DNA of 64,000 bases from Bacteroidota bacterium (GTDB taxonomy: Bacteria; Bacteroidota; Bacteroidia; Bacteroidales; ML635J-15). A model generated the notes under the pieces. It was given only the letters and a program-made list of their open reading frames with translations, had not been told where the DNA came from and did no database searches. Below are positions 18,215 through 27,656 of the stretch, one piece after another; positions within the stretch are counted from its first letter, which is position 1; each line of letters starts with the position of its first letter. The translations under genes and the position numbers were made by a program. The DNA is taken from NCBI GenBank assembly GCA_029558535.1, contig JAKQEK010000131.1, positions 19,808 through 83,807 on the forward strand, written 5' to 3'.

Positions 18215-20683
18215 ATGAAACAACAAAATAAAATACCTTTTTTAAATCAGAAATTTGATCCAAGGACATTCTTCACGATATTTAAAAAGAATTTTTGGGT
18301 AATTATAATTATTGGTGTTGTTTCAGTTGGAGTAGGATTTGCTTATTATCGATATACTTTACCAGTATTTAAAGCCACTTCTATATTACAGATTAAAAAC
18401 GAAAATAAAACAAATCAGATACTTGGAATCAACAATGTTGGTATGGAGACTGACTTGGCTCCGGTAATAGAATTGATAAGATCACACGAATTTTTAAAAA
18501 CTGTTGTTGCAACCTTGCCGTTAGAAATAAGTTATTACAGACAAGGAACGTTTTTATCAACCGAATTATATGGGAGCACGCCTTTCGAAGTAAAATATAG
18601 ATTAAACAATCCTGTAATTCTTGATCAAAATATTATCTGTGAATTTGTTGATTACAAATGTCATCTTTCATACGAGATTAATGGCGAAATTTATGAATAT
18701 CGGATAAATCCAGAAGAATGGCAATCGGTTTTCGGCATGGAGATATTAATACATTTCCCTACAAAAAAGGATATGGAAATAGAATTAGATGCAGACAACA
18801 AATCGCAGTATTATTTTACAATTAATGACCCGAATACAGTACTATATAGAATTAGCGCAAATCTAAACATACAGGTACTAAATGAAACTGCAGGGACAAT
18901 TCTTATTACATACTACGACTATAATGCAAGCAAAGCTGCTGATATAACAAATACAATAGCGGAGAAATTTATTGAGTTTGACGGAACAAAAAAGAAAGAA
19001 AGTGCAAACAATATAATAAATTACATTGACCAACAAATGGAAAATGTGTTTGCACAATTGAATTTAACTGAAAGAGATTTACACGATTTTAGAGTGCAAA
19101 ATAACATAAAAGCAACAAATGATAATGTTTTATTCAATAAAGCAAATTTATATACTTCGAAAATTTCTGAACTCGAAACAAAATTGTTAAATATTGATTT
19201 TGAAATAATGACTTTAGAGAAAATTGCCATAAAAATAAAATCAGAACCCGAATTAAAAACATACGAAATACTGGCAATGCTTTCAGGTCAACAATCAGAA
19301 ACTTTTCTATCCGAAATGATTAACTCACTTCAAGAACTGTTAAGTAGAAAAGAAATTCTGTTATTTGACGTAACTGCAAATAATCATAAAATAAAAGTAA
19401 TTGATGAACAAATTCAGTCTAAAAAAGACATAATTGTTGATTTTGTAAATTCTACTATCCTTAGATTAGGGGAAGAAAAAACAGAGTATGCAAAACGCAT
19501 AAATGAAATTGAGAGTCAGGTTTTTGTTGATTCTTCATATGACGAGATTGAGTATGCAAGATTAATGCGTTTATATGCCATTAATGAAGATTTCTATTCT
19601 CAACTTATACAGACAAAAGCTGAGACAATGATTTCGCAAGCCGGATATGTAAGTGTTAACCTTATACTCGAAAAAGCGTCTGTACCTGCATATCCTGATT
19701 ATCCTGCATTAAGAAAAGTTTTTATGCTTTCTGTGATAATCGCATTTGTTATTTCTGCAATGTTTATTTTATTGAAATATTTACTTTATAATAAAATTTT
19801 ATCAACCGTTGACATCTCCGAATATACAGATATACCTGTAATTGGAGGCGTCCCGGAAGCTAAACTTGACATGAGTGTTTCGCAGGTTGTTGTTCATAAA
19901 CGACCCAAATCAATGATGGCCGAAGCATTTCGAAGTATCCGAAATAATTTAGACTTCTATCCTATTAAAGACAAATGCAGGGTTATAACAGTTTCTTCAA
20001 CAATTGCCGGTGAAGGAAAGACATTTGTCGGGATAAATATTGCGGCTATTTATGCAATGACCGGCAAAAGAGTACTTATTATGGATTTCGATCTTAGAAA
20101 ACCACGACTTGACAAGTGTTTTTCTGTGAGTAATTTAAAAGGAGTAAGTACTATCCTAATAAAAAAACACAATTATGAGGAATGTCTGCATAACAGCGAA
20201 ATTGAAAATCTTCATTTTATTACCTCAGGACCTTTGCCTCCTAATCCTGCCGAGTTGATTCTAGGCAAAAATTTAGTGAATTTGGTTGATGAAGTAAAAA
20301 AGGATTTTGACGTAGTAATTATTGACACTCCTCCTGTAGGAATTGTTACAGATGCTTTGGTTACTTACCGCCTGGCACATAACCCAATTTATGTAATGCG
20401 TGCTTCTATTAGTCCAAAATCTTTCATAAGTAATGTGGATTCGTTTGCCCAAGATTCAAAACTTGATAACCTTGGCATTATACTGAACGGAATCGAAAGA
20501 AGTACAAGCAGATACGGTTATGGTTATAAGAGCGGTTATGGATACCAATACGGATATCGATCATACGGATATGGCTACGGATATCTTACAAAGATACATA
20601 ATTCGTATTATGGAGAAGAAGTAGAAACTAAATACCTGATTTTTAACAGGCTTATCAATAGAATTAAGAAGCTGAAAAAATGA
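18215..20683 (+). CDS. Wzc-like chain-length regulator and BY-tyrosine kinase
   Basis: 822 aa. N-terminal Wzz domain with TM1 (about 28-48), long periplasmic coiled coils (about 270-470), a GNVR-type stretch and TM2 (about 505-530). The cytoplasmic kinase has Walker A 'IAGEGKT' (GEGKT 599-603), Walker A' 'VLIMDFDLRKPRLD' and Walker B-like 'VVIIDTPPVG'. The C-terminal tail has 11 Tyr in about 24 residues (around 768-792, G-Y repeats), the autophosphorylation cluster expected for a BY-kinase. It overlaps the WecA-like gene by 4 bases (ATGA). It controls polymer length and export with the Wza-like lipoprotein. Confidence 0.92.
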   Translation: MKQQNKIPFLNQKFDPRTFFTIFKKNFWVIIIIGVVSVGVGFAYYRYTLPVFKATSILQIKNENKTNQILGINNVGMETDLAPVIELIRSHEFLKTVVATLPLEISYYRQGTFLSTELYGSTPFEVKYRLNNPVILDQNIICEFVDYKCHLSYEINGEIYEYRINPEEWQSVFGMEILIHFPTKKDMEIELDADNKSQYYFTINDPNTVLYRISANLNIQVLNETAGTILITYYDYNASKAADITNTIAEKFIEFDGTKKKESANNIINYIDQQMENVFAQLNLTERDLHDFRVQNNIKATNDNVLFNKANLYTSKISELETKLLNIDFEIMTLEKIAIKIKSEPELKTYEILAMLSGQQSETFLSEMINSLQELLSRKEILLFDVTANNHKIKVIDEQIQSKKDIIVDFVNSTILRLGEEKTEYAKRINEIESQVFVDSSYDEIEYARLMRLYAINEDFYSQLIQTKAETMISQAGYVSVNLILEKASVPAYPDYPALRKVFMLSVIIAFVISAMFILLKYLLYNKILSTVDISEYTDIPVIGGVPEAKLDMSVSQVVVHKRPKSMMAEAFRSIRNNLDFYPIKDKCRVITVSSTIAGEGKTFVGINIAAIYAMTGKRVLIMDFDLRKPRLDKCFSVSNLKGVSTILIKKHNYEECLHNSEIENLHFITSGPLPPNPAELILGKNLVNLVDEVKKDFDVVIIDTPPVGIVTDALVTYRLAHNPIYVMRASISPKSFISNVDSFAQDSKLDNLGIILNGIERSTSRYGYGYKSGYGYQYGYRSYGYGYGYLTKIHNSYYGEEVETKYLIFNRLINRIKKLKK

Positions 20684-21741
20684 ATTATATTCTTTTAATA
20701 ACATTTATTGCTTCGCTGGGATTAGGAATTTTTTTTAATAATTTTTTCATCAAAAGACCTATTAAATTCTTAATCAAGAAAGCTAATAAATCTGCAATAA
20801 GATTTAGCACACAATCCAAACCAATTTTGGGGGGCTTGGGTTTTTATGCTGTTTTTCTTATTGTAATAATTGCATCACTATTAGTACTGGAAGAAGAAAT
20901 TTATTTATCCAAAGAATATTTAAGTCTTTTGATAATTGTTACAATGTCTTTTGTTATGGGATTAGCAGATGATATAATAAATACTCCTCCATCATTCAAG
21001 TTTATTGTTCAGTTTTTATGTGCATTTATTCTGATTTTTAATGATATTTATATTCACATTAGCCCTATAGACTGGATAAATTATTCAATAACAGTATTGT
21101 GGGTTGTAGGCATTATGAATTCTATAAATATGCTTGACAATATGGATGCCATAACGAGCTTGACATCACTATCTATAATAGGAGGAACAATAATTTTCAG
21201 TATATTTTACAATACTCAAATATCTAATTTCGGCTTAATGGTTTTATTATCCGTAGCCGGAGCCTTGCTGAGTTTCTTGTTTTACAATTGGAGTCCATCT
21301 AAAATGTATATGGGAGACAGTGGGAGTCAATTCCTTGGAGCTATTCTTGCCTGGGTTGGGATTTCATTTTTCTGGAACTCTGTACCAATTGAAGAAGTAC
21401 AATATAGTTTTAATACAAAGCAAGCTTTGATTGTTGCATTGGCGTATATTATACCTTTGTCTGATACAACCACTGTCACTATCAACAGGTTATTTAGAAA
21501 ACAATCACCTTTTATGGGTGGAAAAGATCATACAACACATCATTTATTTTATCTTGGTCTATCTGTAAGGTGGGTAGGAATACTGTATTTTATTCTTAAT
21601 TCTATAGGTATATTTTTATCGCTATATCTTATAAATACAGGCAAAGATTTTAACTATTCACATTTATGGTTGTATTTTATTTTTCCGGTAATTACATTTT
21701 CATTTCTATATCTTAATACAAAATTTACAAAAATCAAATAA
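20680..21741 (+). CDS. WecA/MraY-like polyprenyl-phosphate sugar-1-phosphate transferase
   Basis: 353 aa, about 10-11 membrane segments, glycosyltransferase family 4 of PF00953. Catalytic motifs: 'SKPILGGLGFY', Asp pair in 'MGLADDIINTPPSFK', 'NSINMLDNMDAITS', 'MYMGDSGSQFLG' and the His motif 'GKDHTTHHLFYLG'. It loads the first sugar phosphate on undecaprenyl phosphate to start repeat-unit synthesis. It overlaps the upstream kinase (ATGA) and the downstream transglycosylase (TAATG), hence one operon. Confidence 0.9.
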   Translation: MNYILLITFIASLGLGIFFNNFFIKRPIKFLIKKANKSAIRFSTQSKPILGGLGFYAVFLIVIIASLLVLEEEIYLSKEYLSLLIIVTMSFVMGLADDIINTPPSFKFIVQFLCAFILIFNDIYIHISPIDWINYSITVLWVVGIMNSINMLDNMDAITSLTSLSIIGGTIIFSIFYNTQISNFGLMVLLSVAGALLSFLFYNWSPSKMYMGDSGSQFLGAILAWVGISFFWNSVPIEEVQYSFNTKQALIVALAYIIPLSDTTTVTINRLFRKQSPFMGGKDHTTHHLFYLGLSVRWVGILYFILNSIGIFLSLYLINTGKDFNYSHLWLYFIFPVITFSFLYLNTKFTKIK

Positions 21742-22709
21742 TGAAATTTAATAAAACTTTTAAACTGCCATTTCTACTGTTAATAGGCATTGGTTTTGGT
21801 TTAATTCTTTCCAATGTTTTTATGTTTTCTGATACTAGCAATAATAAAGACAAACAAAACACAAATGATTTAGATAAATTTCAAACACCCTATACCGTAT
21901 TTCAGCCATATATACCGGAAGAAGTCTATTTTTGTGGAGAACAGGTCCCTCTGAAAAACTTTGATGTTTATGAATCTCTCGATCTTGAGATGATTGCAAA
22001 CACTTATCGTCATTCAATGACAATTCTTTACTTAAAAAGAGCAAACAGGTTTTTTCCGGAGATTGAAAAAATATTAAAAGAAAATGGAATCCCTGATGAT
22101 ATGAAATATATTTGTGTTGCAGAAAGTGGTTTTGCAAACTTAGTGAGCCCTGCAGGAGCAACCGGATTTTGGCAAATTATGAAAGCAACCGGATTAGAAT
22201 ACAATTTGACAATAGATAAAAATGTTGACGAAAGATACAATCATAATAAATCGATTATTGTTGCAATAGATTATTTTAAAAAAGCATATAAACACTTCGG
22301 AAATTGGACATTAGTAGCAGCTTCGTATAATATGGGAATGGGTGGCATTAAGAAAGAAATGGATTTCCAAAGAGTAAAATCATATTGGGATTTAAATTTA
22401 AATGATGAAACTTCACGCTATGTTTATAGAGTTATTGCCTTAAAACTAATCTTATCAGATCCTGAACGATACGGGTTTAACATTCCCGAAGATAATCTGT
22501 ATCGTGAAATAAAAACCGTTGAAATTACTGTTGATACAAGTATAAATGATCTTGTTCAATTTGCTTTTGAGCATGGAACAAATTATAAAATGTTAAAGTA
22601 CTTTAACCCATGGATAATCGGCAGCAGTTTAATAAATCCAAGTAAAAAAGAATATAAAATAAAAATCCCTGCAAAAGGAGAAAGAGATTGTTATATTCCA
22701 GAGGAATAA
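21741..22709 (+). CDS. Lytic transglycosylase (SLT family) with C-terminal LysM-like region
   Basis: 322 aa. Signal-anchor at residues 10-30. SLT domain with catalytic Glu in 'CVAESGFANLVSPAGATG' (E128), 'WQIMKATG' and 'LVAASYNMGMGGI', which is MltD-like. The C-terminal 60 residues ('VDTSINDLVQFAFEHGTNY..LKYFNPWI') look like a LysM-type binding module. It cleaves the peptidoglycan glycan strand non-hydrolytically. Coupling to the polysaccharide genes (1-base overlap) suggests wall opening for the export machinery, an inference. Confidence 0.88.
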   Translation: MKFNKTFKLPFLLLIGIGFGLILSNVFMFSDTSNNKDKQNTNDLDKFQTPYTVFQPYIPEEVYFCGEQVPLKNFDVYESLDLEMIANTYRHSMTILYLKRANRFFPEIEKILKENGIPDDMKYICVAESGFANLVSPAGATGFWQIMKATGLEYNLTIDKNVDERYNHNKSIIVAIDYFKKAYKHFGNWTLVAASYNMGMGGIKKEMDFQRVKSYWDLNLNDETSRYVYRVIALKLILSDPERYGFNIPEDNLYREIKTVEITVDTSINDLVQFAFEHGTNYKMLKYFNPWIIGSSLINPSKKEYKIKIPAKGERDCYIPEE

Positions 22710-22719
22710 TCGAAGAATA

Positions 22720-25551
22720 ATGGGAACGAAAGAAGGGATAATTCAAGTTAGAGGTGCAAGAGTACATAATTTAAAAAATCTGGATGTTGATATTCCTCAA
22801 AACAAATTATGTGTAATTACCGGACTAAGCGGTAGTGGAAAATCCTCACTTGCATTTGACACAATATATGCTGAGGGGCAAAGGAGATACATGGAAACTT
22901 TTTCTGCCTATGCCAGACATTTTATTGGGAATATGGAACGTCCCGACGTAGATTTAATTTCAGGGTTAAGTCCTGTAATCGCGATAGAACAAAAGACCAC
23001 TGTAAAAAATCCACGCTCCACAGTTGGTACAATTACCGAAATTTATGATTACCTCAGATTACTATTCGCTCGTGCATCAACTGCATATTCAAGTAACACA
23101 GGCGAAGAAATGGTAAGATATAGTGACGAACAAATTATAAATATTATATGTCAAGAATTTGATGCAAAGGCTGTTTACATACTCGCACCTGTCGTTGACG
23201 GAAGAAAAGGTCATTATAAAGAATTGTTTGAAAATTTCCGAAAAAAGGGTTTTTTACATGCACGAATTAATGGCGACATAACTGAAATAACATATAACCT
23301 TAAACTTGACCGTTATAAAACACATTTTATAGAGCTGGTAGTTGACAAACTCATCGTTAAAGAAGATGACAAACAGAGACTACAAAAATCTATAGATTTG
23401 GCAATGAATATTGGAAAAGGTGTTATAATGCTCCTTGATAAAGAAAACAATAAGCCAAGATTCTTCAGTCGCTTTTTAATGTGTCCAACCACAGGAATTT
23501 CATACAAAGAGCCTGCTCCACATTCTTTCTCATTTAACTCCCCTCAAGGAGCATGTCCAAAATGTAACGGATTGGGTGTAATTGCTGATATAGATATTTC
23601 AAAAGTTATTACAGACACTTCAAAATCAATTAACGATGGTGGTATAAATTACATCGGAAAATATAAAAATTCTCTACAATTCTGGATACTTGAAGCATTA
23701 GCCGAAAAAATGAATTTTTCATTAAAAACACCTTTAAATGAATTAAATGAAGAGGCGATAGATGCTATTTTGTATGGTTATCCTGAAAGTTTAAGACTAA
23801 AGAATACTCCCTTGGGTGAAAACTCTAACTATATCGTAAGTTATAACGGCATAGTTAATATGATAAAAACAAGGCAAGATGAAGAAGAAAAAGACCCTTA
23901 TTCAAACAAATCATCTTTTCGTTACAACAGGTTTATTACATGTCCAAAATGTAATGGGACAAGATTGAAAGAGGAATCATTGTATTTCAAATTTGGTAAC
24001 AAAAACATAGCGGAACTTGCTGCTATGGATATACTACAGCTTCATGATTTTTTAGATCAAGCTCTTGAAATTTCAGGAAAAAGAGAACAAAAAATAGCCT
24101 CAGAAATAGTAAAAGAAGTAAAAAGCAGATTAGGCTTCCTACTGGACGTTGGACTTGATTACCTTTCTCTTGATCGTCCGGCAAAAAGTTTGTCGGGTGG
24201 AGAGTCACAAAGAATAAGATTAGCAACTCAAATTGGTTCAAGACTCGTAAATGTATTGTATATTCTCGATGAGCCTAGCATAGGCCTTCATCAACGCGAC
24301 AATAATAAACTGATACATTCTTTAAAAGAGCTTCGCGATAGGGGTAATTCTGTAATTGTTGTTGAACACGATAAAGAAATGATTCAGCAATCTGATTACA
24401 TTGTGGATATAGGTCCGGGAGCAGGTCGTAAAGGCGGCAAATTGGTTTTCGCAGGAAAATACGATTCAATGCTGAATTCAGATTCTATTACCTCACAGTA
24501 TATCACTGAAAGGAAAAAAATCGAAATACCTAAACAGAGAAGAAAAATTAGCGATAAAAAAATTAAAATTTTTGGAGCTAAAGGAAACAATCTTAAGAAT
24601 ATTAATGTCGAAATTCCTACTGGGGTATTTGTATGTGTAACAGGCGTTTCGGGAAGCGGAAAATCGAGTTTGCTCAACGAAACACTTGTACCAATTTTAG
24701 CTAAACATTTTTATAACTCTAATAGCTTTCCTCTCGAATATGATAAAATTGAAGGCATAGGAAATATTGACAAATTTATTGAAGTAAATCAGGAACCTAT
24801 CGGAAAAACTCCACGTTCTAATCCAGTAACATACACAGGAATATTTACCGAAATAAGAGAATTATTTGCTTCTATACCTGAAGCTAAAATTAGGGGCTAT
24901 AAATCAGGAAGATTTTCATTTAATGTTGCAGGAGGTCGTTGCGAGACATGTAAAGGAGCAGGAGTAAGAACAATCGAAATGAATTTTCTACCAGACGTAT
25001 ATGTTCCTTGCGAAACTTGTCACGGAAAAAGATATAATAGAGAAACCCTTGATGTTAAATTTAAAGGGAAATCTATTTCTGATGTTTTAAATCTTACAAT
25101 AAATGCTGCTGTTGAATTTTTCGAAAACATTCCTCAAATCTACAGAAAACTGTCGGTACTACAGCAAGTAGGATTGGGTTATATTACTTTAGGTCAATCC
25201 TCTACTACCCTTTCAGGTGGCGAAGCACAAAGAGTAAAACTCGCAACAGAATTAATGAAGCGTGATACAGGCAACACACTTTATATACTAGATGAACCAA
25301 CCACCGGATTGCATTTCGAAGATATTCAAGTATTATTAAACGTTTTAAATTCACTGATTGACCGAGGTAACAGTATGATAATTATAGAACATAATATGGA
25401 TATTATCAAATCTGCTGACTGGATTATTGATTTAGGTCCCGAAGGCGGCGAAAGGGGTGGTTATATTGTGGCAGAGGGGACTCCGGAAGACATTGCAAAT
25501 TGCAAAAAAGGATATACAGGAATATTTATGAAAAAAGAGCTGTCACTTTAA
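22720..25551 (+). CDS. uvrA: Excinuclease ABC subunit A
   Basis: 943 aa, full length. Two ABC ATPase halves: first Walker A 'GLSGSGKSSLAFDT' and signature 'SLSGGESQRIRLATQIGS' with 'YILDEPSIGLHQRD'; second Walker A 'GVSGSGKSSLLNET' and signature 'LSGGEAQRVKLATEL' with 'ILDEPTTGLHFED'. Zinc-finger cysteines are in 'CPKCNGLG', 'CPKCNGTRL', 'CETCKGAG' and 'CETCHGKR'. It recognises lesions in nucleotide excision repair with UvrB/C encoded elsewhere. It follows the transglycosylase by 10 bases and is probably transcribed with it. Confidence 0.97.
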   Translation: MGTKEGIIQVRGARVHNLKNLDVDIPQNKLCVITGLSGSGKSSLAFDTIYAEGQRRYMETFSAYARHFIGNMERPDVDLISGLSPVIAIEQKTTVKNPRSTVGTITEIYDYLRLLFARASTAYSSNTGEEMVRYSDEQIINIICQEFDAKAVYILAPVVDGRKGHYKELFENFRKKGFLHARINGDITEITYNLKLDRYKTHFIELVVDKLIVKEDDKQRLQKSIDLAMNIGKGVIMLLDKENNKPRFFSRFLMCPTTGISYKEPAPHSFSFNSPQGACPKCNGLGVIADIDISKVITDTSKSINDGGINYIGKYKNSLQFWILEALAEKMNFSLKTPLNELNEEAIDAILYGYPESLRLKNTPLGENSNYIVSYNGIVNMIKTRQDEEEKDPYSNKSSFRYNRFITCPKCNGTRLKEESLYFKFGNKNIAELAAMDILQLHDFLDQALEISGKREQKIASEIVKEVKSRLGFLLDVGLDYLSLDRPAKSLSGGESQRIRLATQIGSRLVNVLYILDEPSIGLHQRDNNKLIHSLKELRDRGNSVIVVEHDKEMIQQSDYIVDIGPGAGRKGGKLVFAGKYDSMLNSDSITSQYITERKKIEIPKQRRKISDKKIKIFGAKGNNLKNINVEIPTGVFVCVTGVSGSGKSSLLNETLVPILAKHFYNSNSFPLEYDKIEGIGNIDKFIEVNQEPIGKTPRSNPVTYTGIFTEIRELFASIPEAKIRGYKSGRFSFNVAGGRCETCKGAGVRTIEMNFLPDVYVPCETCHGKRYNRETLDVKFKGKSISDVLNLTINAAVEFFENIPQIYRKLSVLQQVGLGYITLGQSSTTLSGGEAQRVKLATELMKRDTGNTLYILDEPTTGLHFEDIQVLLNVLNSLIDRGNSMIIIEHNMDIIKSADWIIDLGPEGGERGGYIVAEGTPEDIANCKKGYTGIFMKKELSL

Positions 25552-25626
25552 AATCCAATATATAAGCAATAACAAAATAAAAAATTAAAATTTTAACATA
25601 ATTTTAATAAAATTTAGTACTATGTA

Positions 25627-25658
25627 TTGCATAGTTCTAATTTTTTTATATATCTTTG
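25627..25658 (+). promoter_or_regulatory. Bacteroidota-type promoter of the padR-pspC unit
   Basis: TTG (25627-25629) and TATCTTTG (25651-25658) are separated by 21 bases, matching the TTG-N19..21-TAnnTTTG promoter of this phylum. It lies inside the longest reading frame of the next gene (from 25622), which supports translation starting at 25685 instead. Confidence 0.6.
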
Positions 25659-25684
25659 CATTGTCAATTACTAATTTATTAATT

Positions 25685-26011
25685 ATGGATTTAACAAACA
25701 ACAAAGCTCAAATGCGTAAAGGAGTATTAGAATACTGTACTTTGCTTATACTCAAGCAAAGTGATTGCTATTCGACAGAAATACTTGAAAAGCTGAAAGA
25801 AGCAGAAATGATAGTTGTCGAAGGCACTTTATATCCTTTGCTTACAAGACTAAAAAATATGCAATTATTAAACTATCGTTGGGAAGAAAGCACACAGGGA
25901 CCACCTCGAAAGTATTATAGCCTAACCGAAAAAGGCGAATCAGTCCTTCAGGATCTTGACAAATCATGGATTGATTTAGTAGAATCTATAAACAAATTAA
26001 AAATTAAATAA
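25685..26011 (+). CDS. PadR family transcriptional regulator
   Basis: 108 aa from ATG 25685. The longer frame from 25622 would contain the promoter and adds a non-family hydrophobic leader. The winged-helix PadR domain covers nearly all of it: 'KGVLEYCTLLILKQSDCYSTEILEKL', 'VVEGTLYPLLTRLKNMQLLNY', and the wing 'GPPRKYYSLTEKGESVLQDL'. Ten bases upstream of the PspC-domain gene, a pairing often seen in Bacteroidota, in which the regulator likely autocontrols the unit and responds to membrane stress (inference). Confidence 0.92.
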   Translation: MDLTNNKAQMRKGVLEYCTLLILKQSDCYSTEILEKLKEAEMIVVEGTLYPLLTRLKNMQLLNYRWEESTQGPPRKYYSLTEKGESVLQDLDKSWIDLVESINKLKIK

Positions 26012-26021
26012 AACTACAGTT

Positions 26022-27605
26022 ATGAAAAAGACAGTAAGTATCAATTTGAATTCGTTTATGTTTGTCATAGATGAAGATGCCTACAATATGTTACATTTAT
26101 ATTTAGGCAAATTAGAGGATCATTTTTCAAAGATTGAAGAAGGAGGCGAAATAGTTAGAGATATAGAATCGCGAATCGCTGAAATATTCAGTTCAAAAAT
26201 TAGCGAAGGCAAACAAGTAATCAATCTTCGTGATGTTGAAGAAATTATACAAATTCTTGGCAATGTAGATGATATTACCGGTGACGGGAATAGTGAAAAA
26301 TCAACTAATGAATCAGATAATAACACTAAAGAAAATAAAAAATCAAAAAAATTATACAGAGATCCTGACAGTAGGGTTCTTGGAGGTGTGTGTAGCGGCT
26401 TGGCTGAGTTTACCGGCGTCAGCACAACTTTCTGGAGAATAATTTTCCTAATTTTTATCTTCATTGGCCAGATTAGCATTATTGCATATCTTATTTTGTG
26501 GATAGCAGTTCCTGAGGCAAAGACTACAGCTCAAAAGTTAGAAATGAAAGGAGATAAAATTAACCTAACCAATATAGAAAAAACAGTTAAAAAAGAATTT
26601 GATGAAGTAAAAAAGAATTTCAGAAAAATTGACAAAAGCAGATTCTCAGATGTAATCAACAATATTGGAAAAGCAATCGTTACTGTAATAACTGTCTTCG
26701 CACAAATCTTCGGAAAAGTTTTAGGTATTGTATTTATCTTATCAGGTGCTGCAGTATTAATTCTGTTAACCATTGCATTATTTAGCGTTGGAAAGGAGAA
26801 TATGTTTTATTCAAATGATTTTATAAATATGATATGGCTGCCGGGATTATTAGAATATGTGACAAACTCCGGAACTGCATGGCTTTTAAGCATTTGCATA
26901 ATGATAGTTTTCATTATTCCAGTGATAGCAATAATTAGCTGGGGAGTTGGTTTATTGTTCGAAATAAAGTCAAATAAATACTTAAGCATAGGAACCTTTG
27001 TTCTATGGATAATAGCAATTGTGTTTTCGATTGCGTTAAGCATCAACATAGCAGCATCCTTCCGTTCTATTGAAACAAAAACCCATACAGAGATAATTAA
27101 AACTGATTCATTGAACACATATCACTTTACAATAAATCCTGAGATTAAAGATTTTAATATATTAACAGAAGACGATATTGACAATTTTAATGATCTTCAT
27201 CTAGTTCTAAATTCAAAATTCTTTTTATTAAAAAATGGGAACATTCAATATTATCCTCATATATATTTTAATCCGACAAAAGACAGTATAGCGTCAATGG
27301 AAATAAAATATTATGCCAGAGGGGCAAATAATCATGAAGCAAAAGAAAATCTTAAACTTATTGATTACAAATACATTTGTGATACCAATAATATATATTT
27401 TAACCCATATTTTCAAATAAATGCTAATAAATGGCGGGCTCAGGACATTAAAATAACTGTAAATATCCCTGCTGACTCCAAGATAATTATTGATAAAAGT
27501 TTGTCTTGGTTAATTGATATTGAAGATATAAGTGGAGAACTAAACGATGACGAGATGTGTGACAAGGAGATTTTTGTATCTGATGCGGGTTTTACTATAA
27601 AATAA
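26022..27605 (+). CDS. PspC-domain membrane protein
   Basis: 527 aa. N-terminal cytosolic segment (1-85, 'KKTVSINLNSFMFVIDEDAY'), an acidic linker, then a PspC domain (about 108-168): 'YRDPDSRVLGGVCSGLAEFTG' plus a TM helix and 'LILWIAVPEAKTTAQKLEMKG'. Three or four further TM segments (about 235-350) and a large C-terminal soluble domain ('TDSLNTYHFTINPEIKDFNI' onward) follow. The family is tied to phage-shock/envelope stress. It is paired with PadR 10 bases upstream and ends before a strong bidirectional terminator. Confidence 0.88.
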   Translation: MKKTVSINLNSFMFVIDEDAYNMLHLYLGKLEDHFSKIEEGGEIVRDIESRIAEIFSSKISEGKQVINLRDVEEIIQILGNVDDITGDGNSEKSTNESDNNTKENKKSKKLYRDPDSRVLGGVCSGLAEFTGVSTTFWRIIFLIFIFIGQISIIAYLILWIAVPEAKTTAQKLEMKGDKINLTNIEKTVKKEFDEVKKNFRKIDKSRFSDVINNIGKAIVTVITVFAQIFGKVLGIVFILSGAAVLILLTIALFSVGKENMFYSNDFINMIWLPGLLEYVTNSGTAWLLSICIMIVFIIPVIAIISWGVGLLFEIKSNKYLSIGTFVLWIIAIVFSIALSINIAASFRSIETKTHTEIIKTDSLNTYHFTINPEIKDFNILTEDDIDNFNDLHLVLNSKFFLLKNGNIQYYPHIYFNPTKDSIASMEIKYYARGANNHEAKENLKLIDYKYICDTNNIYFNPYFQINANKWRAQDIKITVNIPADSKIIIDKSLSWLIDIEDISGELNDDEMCDKEIFVSDAGFTIK

Positions 27606-27612
27606 CTCTTTT

Positions 27613-27645
27613 AAGTGGCGTGAAATTGAAATTCACGCCACTTTT
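27613..27645. terminator. Bidirectional intrinsic terminator
   Basis: Perfect 12-bp stem, arms 27613-27624 and 27632-27643 (AAGTGGCGTGAA and its complement), 7-nt loop, followed by T's on the plus strand and preceded by A's for the minus strand. It separates the convergent pspC gene and the DUF3078 gene. Confidence 0.85.
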
Positions 27646-27656
27646 CATCACTTCAA

